From the NCBI RefSeq assembly GCF_002250705.1, contig NZ_NMVP01000012.1:186001-250000 (forward strand): DNA of 64,000 bases, given 5' to 3'. A model generated the notes under the pieces. It was not told the origin of the DNA and did no database searches. It saw only the letters and a list, made by a program, of their open reading frames with translations. The position numbers and the translations under genes are program-made. This document shows, piece by piece, positions 1-8,844 of this stretch; position 1 is the stretch's first letter, and each line of letters opens with the position of its first letter. The DNA is from Enemella evansiae (lineage in GTDB: Bacteria > Actinomycetota > Actinomycetes > Propionibacteriales > Propionibacteriaceae).

Positions 1-1
1 G

Positions 2-454
2 GCGCATCGCACCCCGGGCAATCGGCGCGTCTATCCCCGCCACGTGCTCCGCCGGCTGGCGGTGATCCGGGCGGCCCAGGCGGTCGGCATGTCGCTGACC
101 GAGATCGCCGCCTCGCTGGAACCCATCCCGCACGACCGCCCGGTGAGCCGTGCCGAATGGCAGCGGTTGTCGGAGGCCTGGCACGACTCGCTGGAGCTGC
201 GCATCGAGGCGCTGATCGAGCTGCGCGACGGCCTCACCGGGTGCATCGGCTGCGGCTGCCTGAGCCAGCCGAACTGCCCGATGAACAACCGCAACGACGA
301 GCTCGGCGCGCAGGGGCCGGGGCCACGCTCCCTCAGCGCAGTGATCCGCCTGGCGGAGCGGGACGCGGCGACTGCTGATCCGGCTTCCCGTTCCGGGCCG
401 CGTGCGAACCCGCGGGGGACTCCGACTCCAGCGCCTCGGCGACCTCGAGGGTGA
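2..454 (+). CDS. soxR: SoxR-type redox-sensing MerR regulator (5' end missing)
   Basis: The frame is open from base 2 and gives 150 visible residues; only the start of the MerR helix-turn-helix is missing. The segment GNRRVYPRHVLRRLAVIRAA is the end of the winged HTH. It is followed by a dimerisation helix and the cysteine cluster CIGCGCLSQPNC (CX2CXCX5C), the [2Fe-2S] site of SoxR, whose oxidation by redox-cycling compounds activates transcription. SoxR proteins usually stop soon after a GPGPR-like tail. Here the frame runs about 45 residues further, with low complexity (Pro/Arg/Thr), antisense to the end of the convergent transporter gene. The extension may be a lost stop codon rather than a functional domain. 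The target genes are not visible. Confidence 0.88.
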   Translation, partial: AHRTPGNRRVYPRHVLRRLAVIRAAQAVGMSLTEIAASLEPIPHDRPVSRAEWQRLSEAWHDSLELRIEALIELRDGLTGCIGCGCLSQPNCPMNNRNDELGAQGPGPRSLSAVIRLAERDAATADPASRSGPRANPRGTPTPAPRRPRG

Positions 455-2057
455 CCTCGCGGCGGAAGATCCGCGACTCGACCGCGCGCACCCGGCGGAC
501 ATCGCGCGACAGCGCCTTCCACAGGCTGATGCAGATCAGGATCATCACCACCGAGAACGGCGCGGCGGCGATGATCGCCATCGTCTGCAGGGAATTCAGC
601 CCACCGCTGGCGCTGCCCGCGCGATAACCGGCCCAGAGCAGCACCGCCGCGATCAGGCCCTCCATGGTGGCCCAGAAGACCCGAGACCAGACCGGCGGAT
701 GCTGGTTGCCACCATGGCTGATCATGTCCACCACGAAGGACCCGGAGTCGGAGCTGGTGACGAAGAAGACCAGCACCAGCAGCACCGCGACACCACCGAG
801 CAGGGCACCGCCGGGCAGCCGGTCCAGGACCGAGAACAGCGCCTCATTGGTGGACACCGAGCCGTCGGTGATCAGGCCGCCGTTGGTGACCTGCTGATAG
901 AGCGCGGTGCCGCCGATGATGGAGAACCAGGCGGTGGTGAGCAGGGTCGGTACCACCAGGACACCGACCACGAACTCGCGAACCGTGCGCCCCTTGGAGA
1001 TCCGGGCGATGAAGACGCCGACGAACGGCGCCCAGGCCATCCACCAACCCCAGTAGTAGGTGGTCCAGGAACCCAGCCACTCCTCACCGGAGGCGCCGTA
1101 GTAGGGCAGCGTGGAGAAGCTCAGTCCGACGAACTGCTGGGCGTACGAGCCGATGGACTGCACGAACTCGCGCAGCACGAACAGCGTCGGGCCGAGCGCG
1201 AGCACCGCCAGCACCAGCAGCGCGGCGAGCACCATGTTGAAGTTGGAGAGCCACTTGATGCCCTTGTCCAGGCCGGAGAGGACCGAGAAGGTGGCGATGG
1301 CGGTGATGGCGACGACCAGCACCAGCTGGACCATCTCGTTGTCCGGCAGGATGCCCAGGCTCTGCAGACCGGCAGACATCTGGGTGACACCGAGGCCGAG
1401 CGAGCTGGCGACACCGAACAGGGTGCCGACGATGGCGGCGACGTCGATCGCGTGACCGACCGGGCCCTGCACGATGCGCTTGCCCAGCAGGGGTTCCAGC
1501 GCCCAGCGGATCGAGATCGGCCGGCGGCGACGGTGCACGGCGTACGCCACCCCGAGACCGACGACGGCATAGATGGCCCAGGCGTGTACGCCCCAGTGCA
1601 GCAGGGTCTGCGTCATCGCCCGCTGCGCGATCGCCGGCGCGCCGGCTTCGGCGACATCGGGACGGGGGTTGGCCAGGTGGTTCAGCGGCTCGGCCGCACC
1701 CCAGAAGACCAGGCCGATGCCCATGCCGGCGGCGAACAGCATCGAGATCCAGCTGAGGGTGCCGTATTCGGGCTCGTCGTCATCGGCGCCGAGCCGGATC
1801 CGGCCGAGCGGGGAGGCCGCGACCACCACGGCGAAGAGGACGAATCCGGTGACGATCAGCACGTAGTACCAGCCGATGCTGGCGGTCACCGCGGTATTGA
1901 TCGTCTTCAGGGCATCGGAGAACCCACCGCCACCGATCACGGCGGCGATCACGACGAGCGCGATGATGCCGGCGGCGGGTCCGAAGACCGGCCAGAGCGG
2001 GCGCTTGGAGCCGGTTTCGGGGGCCGACTGCTCGATCTCGTGCTGAGTGCTGCTCAC
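333..2057 (-). CDS. BCCT family glycine betaine/choline/carnitine transporter
   Basis: A 574-residue membrane protein with about 12 hydrophobic segments. It carries the BCCT signature in the eighth helix (WGWWMAWAPFVGVFIARIS). These secondary transporters import quaternary ammonium compounds with Na+ or H+, usually for osmoprotection. The GTG at 2057 is chosen because GGAAGGA lies a few bases upstream; a longer ATG frame from 2096 lacks a ribosome site. The Arg/Pro-rich C-terminus overlaps the soxR end by about 120 bp on the opposite strand. Which betaine is carried cannot be read from the sequence. The OpuC-type ABC system near 58-61 kb probably has an overlapping role. Confidence 0.92.
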   Translation of the reverse strand: MSSTQHEIEQSAPETGSKRPLWPVFGPAAGIIALVVIAAVIGGGGFSDALKTINTAVTASIGWYYVLIVTGFVLFAVVVAASPLGRIRLGADDDEPEYGTLSWISMLFAAGMGIGLVFWGAAEPLNHLANPRPDVAEAGAPAIAQRAMTQTLLHWGVHAWAIYAVVGLGVAYAVHRRRRPISIRWALEPLLGKRIVQGPVGHAIDVAAIVGTLFGVASSLGLGVTQMSAGLQSLGILPDNEMVQLVLVVAITAIATFSVLSGLDKGIKWLSNFNMVLAALLVLAVLALGPTLFVLREFVQSIGSYAQQFVGLSFSTLPYYGASGEEWLGSWTTYYWGWWMAWAPFVGVFIARISKGRTVREFVVGVLVVPTLLTTAWFSIIGGTALYQQVTNGGLITDGSVSTNEALFSVLDRLPGGALLGGVAVLLVLVFFVTSSDSGSFVVDMISHGGNQHPPVWSRVFWATMEGLIAAVLLWAGYRAGSASGGLNSLQTMAIIAAAPFSVVMILICISLWKALSRDVRRVRAVESRIFRREVTLEVAEALESESPAGSHAARNGKPDQQSPRPAPPGGSLR

Positions 2058-2070
2058 GGATTCCTTCCGG

Positions 2071-2094
2071 GGATGGTTGAAATTGCGACCATCC
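2071..2094 (-). promoter_or_regulatory. Inverted repeat in BCCT leader
   Basis: GGATGGT (2071-2077) and ACCATCC (2088-2094) form a perfect 7-bp inverted repeat around 10 bases, just upstream of the ribosome site of the BCCT gene. It could be an operator or an mRNA hairpin. No family assignment is possible. Confidence 0.35.
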
Positions 2095-2139
2095 ATAGAA
2101 CGTCAGATCCTGAGGAGATGCAAATCCAACGGGGGAGGA

Positions 2140-3081
2140 TCAGCGCAGGGCGGCGGTCAGCGCTTCCCGGTCCAGGGTGAGATCGGCCGCGGTGGCGGCC
2201 AGCGCGCACGCCCCGACGACCGGGTGCGCGGCGTGGCGTACGCCGGGACGCCGGGTCTCGATCCGCTCGCGTACCGGGCCACCGGCCAGCAGCCCGCCGG
2301 CGAGCACGAGCTCGTCATCGGCGGTGAGGCCGAGCGCCTCGACGGTCTCCCAGAGCAGCCCCGCCGCCTGGTCGAACAGTGCGCTGACGACCGGGTCGTC
2401 GGCATGGTCCGCCAGCAGCGGGGTGAGCGCGGCGAACTGGGCCGGCCGCAGCTCGTCGACGGCACGGATCAACCCCTGCCGCGGATCGCTCGCGCTCTCG
2501 GTCGTCACATCCAACCGGGCCAGCAGCGCCGGAGTGAGTGCGGTCCGCGGGCCGCGGGCGTCGAGGTCGGCGGCGACCGCCCGCAGCGCGGCCAACCCCA
2601 GCCAGGCACCCGAGCCCAGGTCACCGAGCAGCCAGCCGAGCCCGTCCCGGCGTACCGCGGTCACCCAGCGACGATGCCGGACCGCGATCGCCCCGGTCCC
2701 GGCGAGCAGCAGCACCCCGTCCCCGGTCTCGGCCACCGCGCGATAGGCGATCTCGGTGTCCGGCACCACGATCGGCGACCTGCTGACACCGGCCTGGTGC
2801 AGGCCGCGGGCGAGCAGCTGGGCCACCTCGAAACCGCGCGCCTCGGCGGCCCCGGCGGCGCCGATGGCGACCGCGGTCACCTCCGCGCCGGTCAGCCCGG
2901 CGCCGAGCAGCGCACCCCGGGTGGCCAGCTTCAGATTGCCGGCCGGGTCACCGACCGAGCTGCGCAGATTGCCCCCGGCGGAGCGACCCTGCCCGAGCAG
3001 CCGGCCGTTCTCGTCGGTCAGCACCGCCCGGATCGAGCTGCCTCCCAGGTCCACACCAAGCAGTACCGCCACGCCCGCCAC
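2140..3081 (-). CDS. BadF/BadG-family amino-sugar kinase (GlcNAc/MurNAc kinase-like)
   Basis: A 313-residue ASKHA-fold kinase. The N-terminal phosphate motif GVDLGGSSIRAV and the later LLLAGTGAIAV and GDLGSGAWLG segments are typical of the BadF/BadG/BcrA family. This family includes N-acetylglucosamine kinases and the MurNAc/GlcNAc kinase MurK. The gene is divergent from the hexosaminidase and MurQ genes, which supports phosphorylation of sugars released from cell-wall muropeptides. A GTG start is used (3081; a second GTG lies at 3072). Because no PTS transporter is present, a cytoplasmic kinase would be needed to supply MurNAc-6-phosphate to MurQ. Substrate preference is inferred from context. 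Confidence 0.85.
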   Translation of the reverse strand: MAGVAVLLGVDLGGSSIRAVLTDENGRLLGQGRSAGGNLRSSVGDPAGNLKLATRGALLGAGLTGAEVTAVAIGAAGAAEARGFEVAQLLARGLHQAGVSRSPIVVPDTEIAYRAVAETGDGVLLLAGTGAIAVRHRRWVTAVRRDGLGWLLGDLGSGAWLGLAALRAVAADLDARGPRTALTPALLARLDVTTESASDPRQGLIRAVDELRPAQFAALTPLLADHADDPVVSALFDQAAGLLWETVEALGLTADDELVLAGGLLAGGPVRERIETRRPGVRHAAHPVVGACALAATAADLTLDREALTAALR

Positions 3082-3204
3082 CCTCTCGTTCAGCTTCCGG
3101 ACGATTCCATCACAACCCGAACGAGCAAATAGTGTTAACTTCTCTTCACTGCCGAATCTGCAGAAGTTTGTTCCACTGCACCGGATCCACAGGGAGGTGG
3201 GCCC
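3082..3204. promoter_or_regulatory. Divergent promoter region with candidate MurR operator
   Basis: This 123-bp gap between the kinase and hexosaminidase genes is locally AT-richer. It contains a perfect inverted repeat, AACTTCT (3137-3143) and AGAAGTT (3162-3168). Overlapping it is AGTG-N12-CACT (3131-3150). The RpiR-type regulator encoded downstream is the obvious candidate ligand, but this is inference. AGGGAGG at 3191-3197 is the ribosome site for the TTG start at 3205. Confidence 0.5.
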
Positions 3205-4632
3205 TTGAGTGCCGCGCTCGGCGTTCTGCTGCCCGGAGTGTCCGGCACGACCGTGCCCGACTGGTTGCGGACCCGGATCCGCGCCGGACTGGCCGGAGTG
3301 CTGCTGTTCGCCGAGAACACCCCCGATGTCGCCACCACCCGCGCGCTCACCGACGCGCTCCGCGCCGAGCGGGCCGACCTGGTGATCGGCGTGGACGAGG
3401 AGGGCGGCGATGTCACCCGGCTGCAGGCCGACACCGGTTCGAGCCTACCCGGGGCAGCCGCGCTCGGCGCCCTCGACGACCCCGATCTGACCCGCCGCGC
3501 CGCCCAGTTGCTCGGCGGGCTGCTCGGCCAGGCCGGCATCGATCTCGATCTGGCCCCGGTCCTCGATGTGGCCAGCGAACCGGACAATCCGGTGATCGGG
3601 GTACGCAGCTTCGGCGCGGATCCCGAGTTGGTCACCCGGCACGGGCGGGCGTACGCCGAGGGCCTGGCCGCGGCCGGGGTGGCGAGTTGCGGCAAGCACT
3701 ACCCGGGGCATGGCGACACCCGCAGCGACAGCCACGTCGGTGCGGCCGTCGTCGATGTCCCCGCCGACCTGCTGGCCCGCCGCGATGAGGCACCGTTCGC
3801 CGCCACCGGAATGGATTCGGTGATGACCGCCCATGTCGTGGTGCCGGTGCTCGGCCCCGAGCCCGCGTCGGTGTCGGCCTGGTCCACCGAACGGCTGCGC
3901 GCGGCCGGATTCAGCGGGCCGATCATCACCGACGCGCTCGGGATGGCCGCGATCAGCGACCGCTGGCCGCTGGGTGAGGCGTGCGTCCGGGCGTTGCAGG
4001 CCGGGGCCGATCTGGTCTGCCTGGATGCCCCGCAGAACCGGGAGCCGGAGGCCGCGCTGATCGAGGCCGAGCAGGCCATCGAGCAGGCGCTGGCCGAGGG
4101 GCGGCTCTCGGCGGCGGCGCTGGCCGCCTCGGCCGCCCGCAACCGGGCGCTGCACCGGCGCGCTGCGGCGTACTCACCGATGGCGGTCCGCGCGATCACC
4201 GCCGAACTCGACGAACTCGGCCTGCAGATCGCCCGGCAGGCGCTGTGGCGCCGCGGTGATCCGGTGCTCTGCCGCGATCCCGGTCAGGCCGCCGACCCGG
4301 TCGTGATCGATCTGCGTCGGCGGCACAATCTGGCCGCCGGGAACACCGCCGGGCCGCTCGCCGAGGCACTGCGCCAGGTCTGGCCCGGGGTACGCCTGGA
4401 CGGCGGGCCGGAACGGGTCGAGCCGGACGCGCCGCTGCTGGTGCTGACCGCCGGCGCCGACCCGGCCGAGGCCCGGGCGCTGGCCGCGTTGCGGGAGCGC
4501 CATCCGGATCCGGTGGTGCTGCACACCGGGGTCGCCGCGGCCGCACCCGCCGAGGTACGCCTGATCTGCAGCCATGGCGCCGCCCGCCCGAACGCCCGGG
4601 CCGCCGTCGAGGCCCTGCTGGGTCACCGATGA
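3205..4632 (+). CDS. nagZ: Glycoside hydrolase family 3 beta-N-acetylhexosaminidase
   Basis: A 475-residue GH3 protein. KHYPGHGDTRSDSH is the NagZ loop carrying the His/Asp acid-base pair, and IITDALGMAAIS carries the Asp nucleophile. VGVDEEGGDVTRL is the usual substrate-pocket strand. NagZ enzymes remove the non-reducing GlcNAc from muropeptides. Residues about 1-330 form the catalytic barrel; the remaining ~145 residues form a second domain, so it is longer than single-domain NagZ. No signal peptide is visible, suggesting a cytoplasmic enzyme. The TTG start is set by AGGGAGG seven bases upstream. It is followed 13 bp later by murQ, apparently in one operon. Confidence 0.92.
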   Translation: MSAALGVLLPGVSGTTVPDWLRTRIRAGLAGVLLFAENTPDVATTRALTDALRAERADLVIGVDEEGGDVTRLQADTGSSLPGAAALGALDDPDLTRRAAQLLGGLLGQAGIDLDLAPVLDVASEPDNPVIGVRSFGADPELVTRHGRAYAEGLAAAGVASCGKHYPGHGDTRSDSHVGAAVVDVPADLLARRDEAPFAATGMDSVMTAHVVVPVLGPEPASVSAWSTERLRAAGFSGPIITDALGMAAISDRWPLGEACVRALQAGADLVCLDAPQNREPEAALIEAEQAIEQALAEGRLSAAALAASAARNRALHRRAAAYSPMAVRAITAELDELGLQIARQALWRRGDPVLCRDPGQAADPVVIDLRRRHNLAAGNTAGPLAEALRQVWPGVRLDGGPERVEPDAPLLVLTAGADPAEARALAALRERHPDPVVLHTGVAAAAPAEVRLICSHGAARPNARAAVEALLGHR

Positions 4633-4645
4633 AAGGAATCCGGTC

Positions 4646-5593
4646 ATGACCGCCACCACCCCGCTCGACTGGAGCACCGAACAGGTCAACCCCGATTCGA
4701 TCGATCTGGACACCCGGGACAGCCAGGCGGTGGTGCAGACCATCCTGGCCGGGGACGCGGGGGTGGCGGCCGCGGTGCAGGCGGTGGCACCGGCGATCAC
4801 CGAGGCGGTCGATCTGGTGGTGGCCGCACTGTCCACCGGCGGCCGGGTGCACTACGTCGGCTCGGGCACCTCGGGTCGGATGGGGGTGCTCGATGCGGTC
4901 GAACTGCTGCCGACCTACAGCGTCGGCGAGGACCGCTTCGTCCCGCATCTGGCCGGTGGGCCGGGGGCGATGATGCAGGCCGTCGAAGGCGCCGAGGACG
5001 ATGCCCAGGCGGGCGCGCGGGCGGTCGCCGAGGCCGGCGCCGATGATGTGGTGATCGGGCTGGCGGCCAGCGGACGCACCCCCTATGTGCGCGGCGCGCT
5101 CGCTGCGGCCCGGGACCGCGGGCTGTCGACGGTGCTGATCGCCGCCAACCCGAAGGCGCCGCTGGCGGCGTACGCCGAGGTGGCGATCCTGGTGGACACC
5201 GGGCCCGAGGTGATCACCGGGTCGACCCGGATGAAGGCGGCGACCGCGCAGAAGCTGGTGCTGAACACGCTGTCCACGGCCGCGATGGTGCGCCTGGGCA
5301 AGGTCTATTCGAATCTGATGATCGACATGCTGCCGACCAACGAGAAGCTGCGGGCCCGCTCCCTGCGGATGCTGGTCCAGGGCAGCGGGGAGCCGGTGGA
5401 GCGCTGCGCCGAGGTGCTCGCGGCGGCCGATGGCGACGTCCGGTTGGCGCTCACCGCGCTGCGGTCGGGCTGCTCGGTCCAGGCGGCGGCCGCGGTGCTG
5501 GACGAGCTGCCCCCGGCGGCGGACCGGGCCGGCGACCCGACCGGGATCCGGACCGCGGTGGCCCGGTTGCGGGATCGGGGGAAGCGGCCATGA
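4646..5593 (+). CDS. murQ: N-acetylmuramic acid 6-phosphate etherase
   Basis: A 315-residue SIS-domain enzyme with the MurQ/GCKR signatures GSGTSGRMGVLDAVE and ITGSTRMKAATAQK. MurQ cleaves the lactyl ether of MurNAc-6-P, giving GlcNAc-6-P and D-lactate during cell-wall recycling. The ATG at 4646 follows AAAGGA. The downstream regulator starts in an ATGA overlap, so the two are translationally coupled. Length and motifs are complete. Confidence 0.96.
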   Translation: MTATTPLDWSTEQVNPDSIDLDTRDSQAVVQTILAGDAGVAAAVQAVAPAITEAVDLVVAALSTGGRVHYVGSGTSGRMGVLDAVELLPTYSVGEDRFVPHLAGGPGAMMQAVEGAEDDAQAGARAVAEAGADDVVIGLAASGRTPYVRGALAAARDRGLSTVLIAANPKAPLAAYAEVAILVDTGPEVITGSTRMKAATAQKLVLNTLSTAAMVRLGKVYSNLMIDMLPTNEKLRARSLRMLVQGSGEPVERCAEVLAAADGDVRLALTALRSGCSVQAAAAVLDELPPAADRAGDPTGIRTAVARLRDRGKRP

Positions 5594-6456
5594 ACGGGCC
5601 GCTGGTCACCGTCGGGATGCGGGCCCGGCTGCCGTCGCTGCACCCCGCGCTGCGCGAGGTGGCCGAGCAGATCCTCGCCGATCCGCCGGCGGCGGCCGCG
5701 CGGACCATCTCCGAGTTGGCGACGGCCGCCGGCACCTCGCAGTCCACGGTGGTCCGGCTGGCCCACGAGCTGGGCTATTCGGGCTATCGGGAGCTGCGGC
5801 AGGCGCTCGCCTCGGAGGTGGCGGTCCGCGAGTTCGACCGGCCCGAGCCGGAGGGTGACATCGCCGCCGGCGACGATCTCGCGTCGGTGATGCGCAAGAT
5901 CGCCGCCGCCGACGTGCAGGCGGTCAAGGACACCGTCGCCACCGTGTCGGTTCCGGTGGTGGAGGCAGTGGTCACCGCGATGAACAGTGCGCGGCGGATC
6001 GACCTCTACGGTGTCGGCGCCTCCGGGGTGGTGGCCGGTGACCTGCTGCAGAAGCTGCACCGGATCGGCGTGCTCGCGATGGCCTTCACCGATTCCCATC
6101 TGGGGCTCACCTCGGCGGCCCTGCTGGAACCCGGGGACGTCGCGATCGCCTTCACCCACAGCGGTTCCACCGTCGACACCGTCGACTGCCTGGCGCTGGC
6201 GGCCCGGCGCGGGGCGACCACGGTCGCGGTGACCAATGTGCCGCGCTCCCCCGTCACCGAGGTCGCCCAGCACAACCTGCTCACCGCCGCCCGCGAGACC
6301 ACCTTCCGCGCCGGTGCGACCGCCTCCCGGCTGGCGCAGCTGACGATCGTCGACTGTCTGTTCGTCGCGCTCGCCCAGCGCCGCTTCGACGCCACCCAGC
6401 AGGCGCTGCAGGCGACCGCCGATGCGGTCGCCGAGCGCCGCCGGATCAGACGCTGA
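5590..6456 (+). CDS. RpiR/MurR-family transcriptional regulator
   Basis: A 288-residue protein with an N-terminal RpiR helix-turn-helix (about 15-75, containing [20 protein letters not shown]) and a C-terminal SIS sugar-phosphate domain (about 125-270, with [16 protein letters not shown] and [15 protein letters not shown]). Such proteins respond to phosphosugars. Coupling to murQ by a 4-bp overlap suggests that it senses MurNAc-6-P or GlcNAc-6-P and controls this block. The 3' end overlaps the convergent ahpF gene by 11 bp. Confidence 0.9.
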   Translation: MNGPLVTVGMRARLPSLHPALREVAEQILADPPAAAARTISELATAAGTSQSTVVRLAHELGYSGYRELRQALASEVAVREFDRPEPEGDIAAGDDLASVMRKIAAADVQAVKDTVATVSVPVVEAVVTAMNSARRIDLYGVGASGVVAGDLLQKLHRIGVLAMAFTDSHLGLTSAALLEPGDVAIAFTHSGSTVDTVDCLALAARRGATTVAVTNVPRSPVTEVAQHNLLTAARETTFRAGATASRLAQLTIVDCLFVALAQRRFDATQQALQATADAVAERRRIRR

Positions 6457-8026
6457 CGCTCTCCCGCGGCTCCGGGGCCGCGGTGCGGATCAGATGGTCG
6501 AAGGCGGACAGGGCCGCGGTGGCACCGGTCCCCTCGGCGACCACGATCTGCTTGAACGGCACCACCGTGCAGTCACCGGCACCGTAGATGCCGGGCACAT
6601 TGGTCCGGCCACGGTCGTCGATCACCAGTTCGCCGCGCTCGGACAGCTCGACACCACTGTCCACCAGCCATTCGGTGTTGGGCAGCAGCCCGATCTGCAC
6701 GAACACACCGTTGACGTCCAGGGTGCGCTGCTCGCCGGATTCCCTGTCCTCATAGGAGATCCGGGTGAGCTGTCCACCGTCGCCGTGCACCTCGGTGGTC
6801 CGGGCGCCGGTGAGGACGGCGGTGTTGGGCAGGCTGTGCAGCTTGTCCAACAGCACCTCGTCGGCCTTCAGGTCGTCCAGGAACTCGATCACGGTGACCT
6901 TCTCGGTGACCCCGGCCAGGTCGATGGCGGCCTCGACACCGGAGTTGCCACCGCCGACCACGGCGATCGGCTTGTCCTTGAACAGCGGGCCGTCGCAGTG
7001 TGGGCAGAAGGAGACACCCTTGTTGCGGTAGTCCTGCTCACCGGGTACGCCGAGGGTCCGCCAGCGGGCGCCGGTCGCCAGGATCACGGTGCGTGCCTTC
7101 AGCGAACCCCCGCCCTCGAAGTGCACGGTGTGCAGTTCACCCTCGGCACCCGGTTCCAGGGAGGTGGCGGTGACATTCTTCATCAGGTCGAGGTCGTACG
7201 CCGCCAGGTGCTGTTCCAGCCCCGCGGCGAACTTCGGGCCCTCGGTGTAGGGTACCGAGACGAAGTTCTCGATCGCCATGGTGTCCAGCACCTGCCCGCC
7301 GACGTTCGGCGCGGCCAACCCCGTGCGGATGCCCTTGCGGGCGGCGTAGATGGCGGCCGCGGCGCCGGCGGGGCCGCCGCCGAGGACCAGCACCTCGTAG
7401 GGATCTTTTGCGTTGAAGGATTCGGTGGAGACACCGGCGGTGGACAGCTTGGCGACGAAGTCACCGATGTCCATCCGGCCCGAGCCCCATTCCTCACCGT
7501 TCAGGAACACCGTCGGGACGGCCAGGATGCGGCGCTCCTCGACCTCGTCCTGGAACAGCGAACCCTCGACGGCGGTGTGCTTGATGTTCGGGTTCAGCAC
7601 CGCCATCGCGTTCAGCGCCTGGACCACCGTCGGGCAGTTCTGGCAGCTGAGCGACATGTAGGTGACGAACTCCAGTTCGCCCGGAATCGCCTTGACCGCT
7701 TCGATCAGCGGCTCGTCGGCCTTCACCGGTACGCCGCCGACCTGCAGCATCGCCAGCACCAGGGAGGTGAACTCGTGGCCCAGCGGCAGCCCGGCGAAGC
7801 GCACCGAGATGTCGGTTCCCGGCCGCTCGATCGCGAAGGAGGGTCGGCGCTGGTCGTCGTCGCGCTGCTCATGGGTGACCAGGTCGGAGACCGCGGCGAT
7901 CTCGTCGAGCATCGTCTTCATCTCCGCCGACTTGGGCCGGTCGTCGAGCGAGCTGGCCAGCACGATCGGTTCGGTGATGCGCTCCAGGTAGCCCTTGAGC
8001 TGTTCCAGCAATTCCTTGTCGAGCAC
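6446..8026 (-). CDS. ahpF: Alkyl hydroperoxide reductase subunit F
   Basis: A 526-residue flavoprotein of normal AhpF length. The N-terminal double-thioredoxin domain carries CQNC (Cys128/Cys131). The C-terminal thioredoxin-reductase-like part has the FAD motif [17 protein letters not shown], the active-site CPHC and the NADH motif [15 protein letters not shown]. It passes electrons from NADH to AhpC. The GTG at 8026 is chosen because GGAGA lies eight bases upstream. It follows ahpC in the same direction after a 126-bp spacer that contains a hairpin. Many actinomycetes pair AhpC with AhpD instead; this one has the AhpF route. Confidence 0.96.
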   Translation of the reverse strand: MLDKELLEQLKGYLERITEPIVLASSLDDRPKSAEMKTMLDEIAAVSDLVTHEQRDDDQRRPSFAIERPGTDISVRFAGLPLGHEFTSLVLAMLQVGGVPVKADEPLIEAVKAIPGELEFVTYMSLSCQNCPTVVQALNAMAVLNPNIKHTAVEGSLFQDEVEERRILAVPTVFLNGEEWGSGRMDIGDFVAKLSTAGVSTESFNAKDPYEVLVLGGGPAGAAAAIYAARKGIRTGLAAPNVGGQVLDTMAIENFVSVPYTEGPKFAAGLEQHLAAYDLDLMKNVTATSLEPGAEGELHTVHFEGGGSLKARTVILATGARWRTLGVPGEQDYRNKGVSFCPHCDGPLFKDKPIAVVGGGNSGVEAAIDLAGVTEKVTVIEFLDDLKADEVLLDKLHSLPNTAVLTGARTTEVHGDGGQLTRISYEDRESGEQRTLDVNGVFVQIGLLPNTEWLVDSGVELSERGELVIDDRGRTNVPGIYGAGDCTVVPFKQIVVAEGTGATAALSAFDHLIRTAAPEPRESVSV

Positions 8027-8084
8027 GAAAATCTCTCCTGCGGGGTCGTTTGGTGGGGGTGCGGGAAGGGTTCGGATAAAGCAG

Positions 8085-8122
8085 TGGCGGGTGTCATCCA
8101 CCGGCGTGGACAACACCCGCCA
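8085..8122 (-). other. Hairpin in the ahpC-ahpF spacer
   Basis: TGGCGGGTGT (8085-8094) and ACACCCGCCA (8113-8122) pair perfectly. An inner TCCA/TGGA stem (8097-8100/8107-8110) extends the hairpin. There is no U-tract, so it is more likely an attenuating or RNA-processing stem that sets the AhpC:AhpF ratio than a full terminator. That role is inferred. Confidence 0.5.
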
Positions 8123-8152
8123 ACTCGCCGGGTAGGCGTACCTGAGGTCGGA

Positions 8153-8719
8153 TCAGATCTTGCCGACCAGGTCGATGCCCGGCTTCAGGGTCGCGGCCTC
8201 GGCCTCTTCCCACTTGGCGGGGCAGACCTCGCCCGGGTGGTTGCGCACATACTGCGCGGCCTTCACCTTGCGGACCAGCTCGGCGGCGTTGCGACCGACA
8301 CCCTCGGAGGAGGTCTCGGTGAACTGGATGATGCCGTCGGGGTCGACCAGGAAGGTACCGCGGTCGGCCAGGCCCTGGCCCTCGCGCATGTTCTGGAAGT
8401 TGTTGGTGATCACGCCGGAGGGGTCGCCGAGCATGTAGTAGTCGATCTTGCCGATGGTCTCGGACGTGTCGTGCCAGGCCTTGTGCACGAAGTGGGTGTC
8501 GGTGGACACCGAGTAGACCTCGACACCGAGCTGCTGCAGTTCGGCGTAGAAGTCAGCCAGGTCGCCGAGCTCGGTCGGGCAGACGAAGGTGAAGTCCGCC
8601 GGGTAGAAGAAGAAGATCGCCCACTTGCCGAGCACATCGGTGTCGGACACGTCCACGAACTCGCCCTGCTTGTAGGCGGTGGTCTGGAAGGGGAGGATCT
8701 TGGTGTTGACGAGAGACAT
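8153..8719 (-). CDS. ahpC: Peroxiredoxin AhpC
   Basis: A 188-residue typical 2-Cys peroxiredoxin. The peroxidatic Cys47 lies in [14 protein letters not shown] and the resolving Cys166 in EVCPAKWEE. It reduces H2O2 and alkyl hydroperoxides and is recycled by AhpF, encoded downstream. The ATG at 8719 is preceded by GAAAGGA. No OxyR gene adjoins it; control may act through the palindromes upstream. Confidence 0.97.
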   Translation of the reverse strand: MSLVNTKILPFQTTAYKQGEFVDVSDTDVLGKWAIFFFYPADFTFVCPTELGDLADFYAELQQLGVEVYSVSTDTHFVHKAWHDTSETIGKIDYYMLGDPSGVITNNFQNMREGQGLADRGTFLVDPDGIIQFTETSSEGVGRNAAELVRKVKAAQYVRNHPGEVCPAKWEEAEAATLKPGIDLVGKI

Positions 8720-8744
8720 ACGCGTCCTTTCATGCGGTGACTTC

Positions 8745-8757
8745 TTGAATGATTCAA
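8745..8757. promoter_or_regulatory. Palindrome upstream of ahpC
   Basis: TTGAAT-G-ATTCAA is a perfect 6-1-6 palindrome 26 bp before the ahpC start. It is a good candidate for a peroxide- or metal-responsive operator, but I cannot assign the regulator. Confidence 0.45.
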
Positions 8758-8783
8758 CACCACGGTAGCCGTGAGTATTCGCC

Positions 8784-8813
8784 TTTCGCAGGTGATGTCA
8801 ATCACCCGCGAAA
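8784..8813. other. Inverted repeat between kynU and ahpC
   Basis: TTTCGC-A-GGTGAT (8784-8796) pairs with ATCACC-C-GCGAAA (8801-8813) around GTCA, with one mismatch. It lies 3' of kynU and 5' of ahpC on the same strand. It may terminate kynU transcription or be an operator; no T-run follows. Confidence 0.45.
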
Positions 8814-8844
8814 AATGGAACCCAGCTTGACAGAGCGGGCTTGT

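Noticed and set aside
402..2180. Long open frame antisense to the BCCT transporter
   Set aside because: It is a Gln/Arg/Asp/Gly-rich translation of the complementary strand with no ribosome site or recognisable domain, a typical high-GC shadow. The same applies to the long frames opposite murQ, dnaK, ahpF, kynU and the ArnT-like gene.
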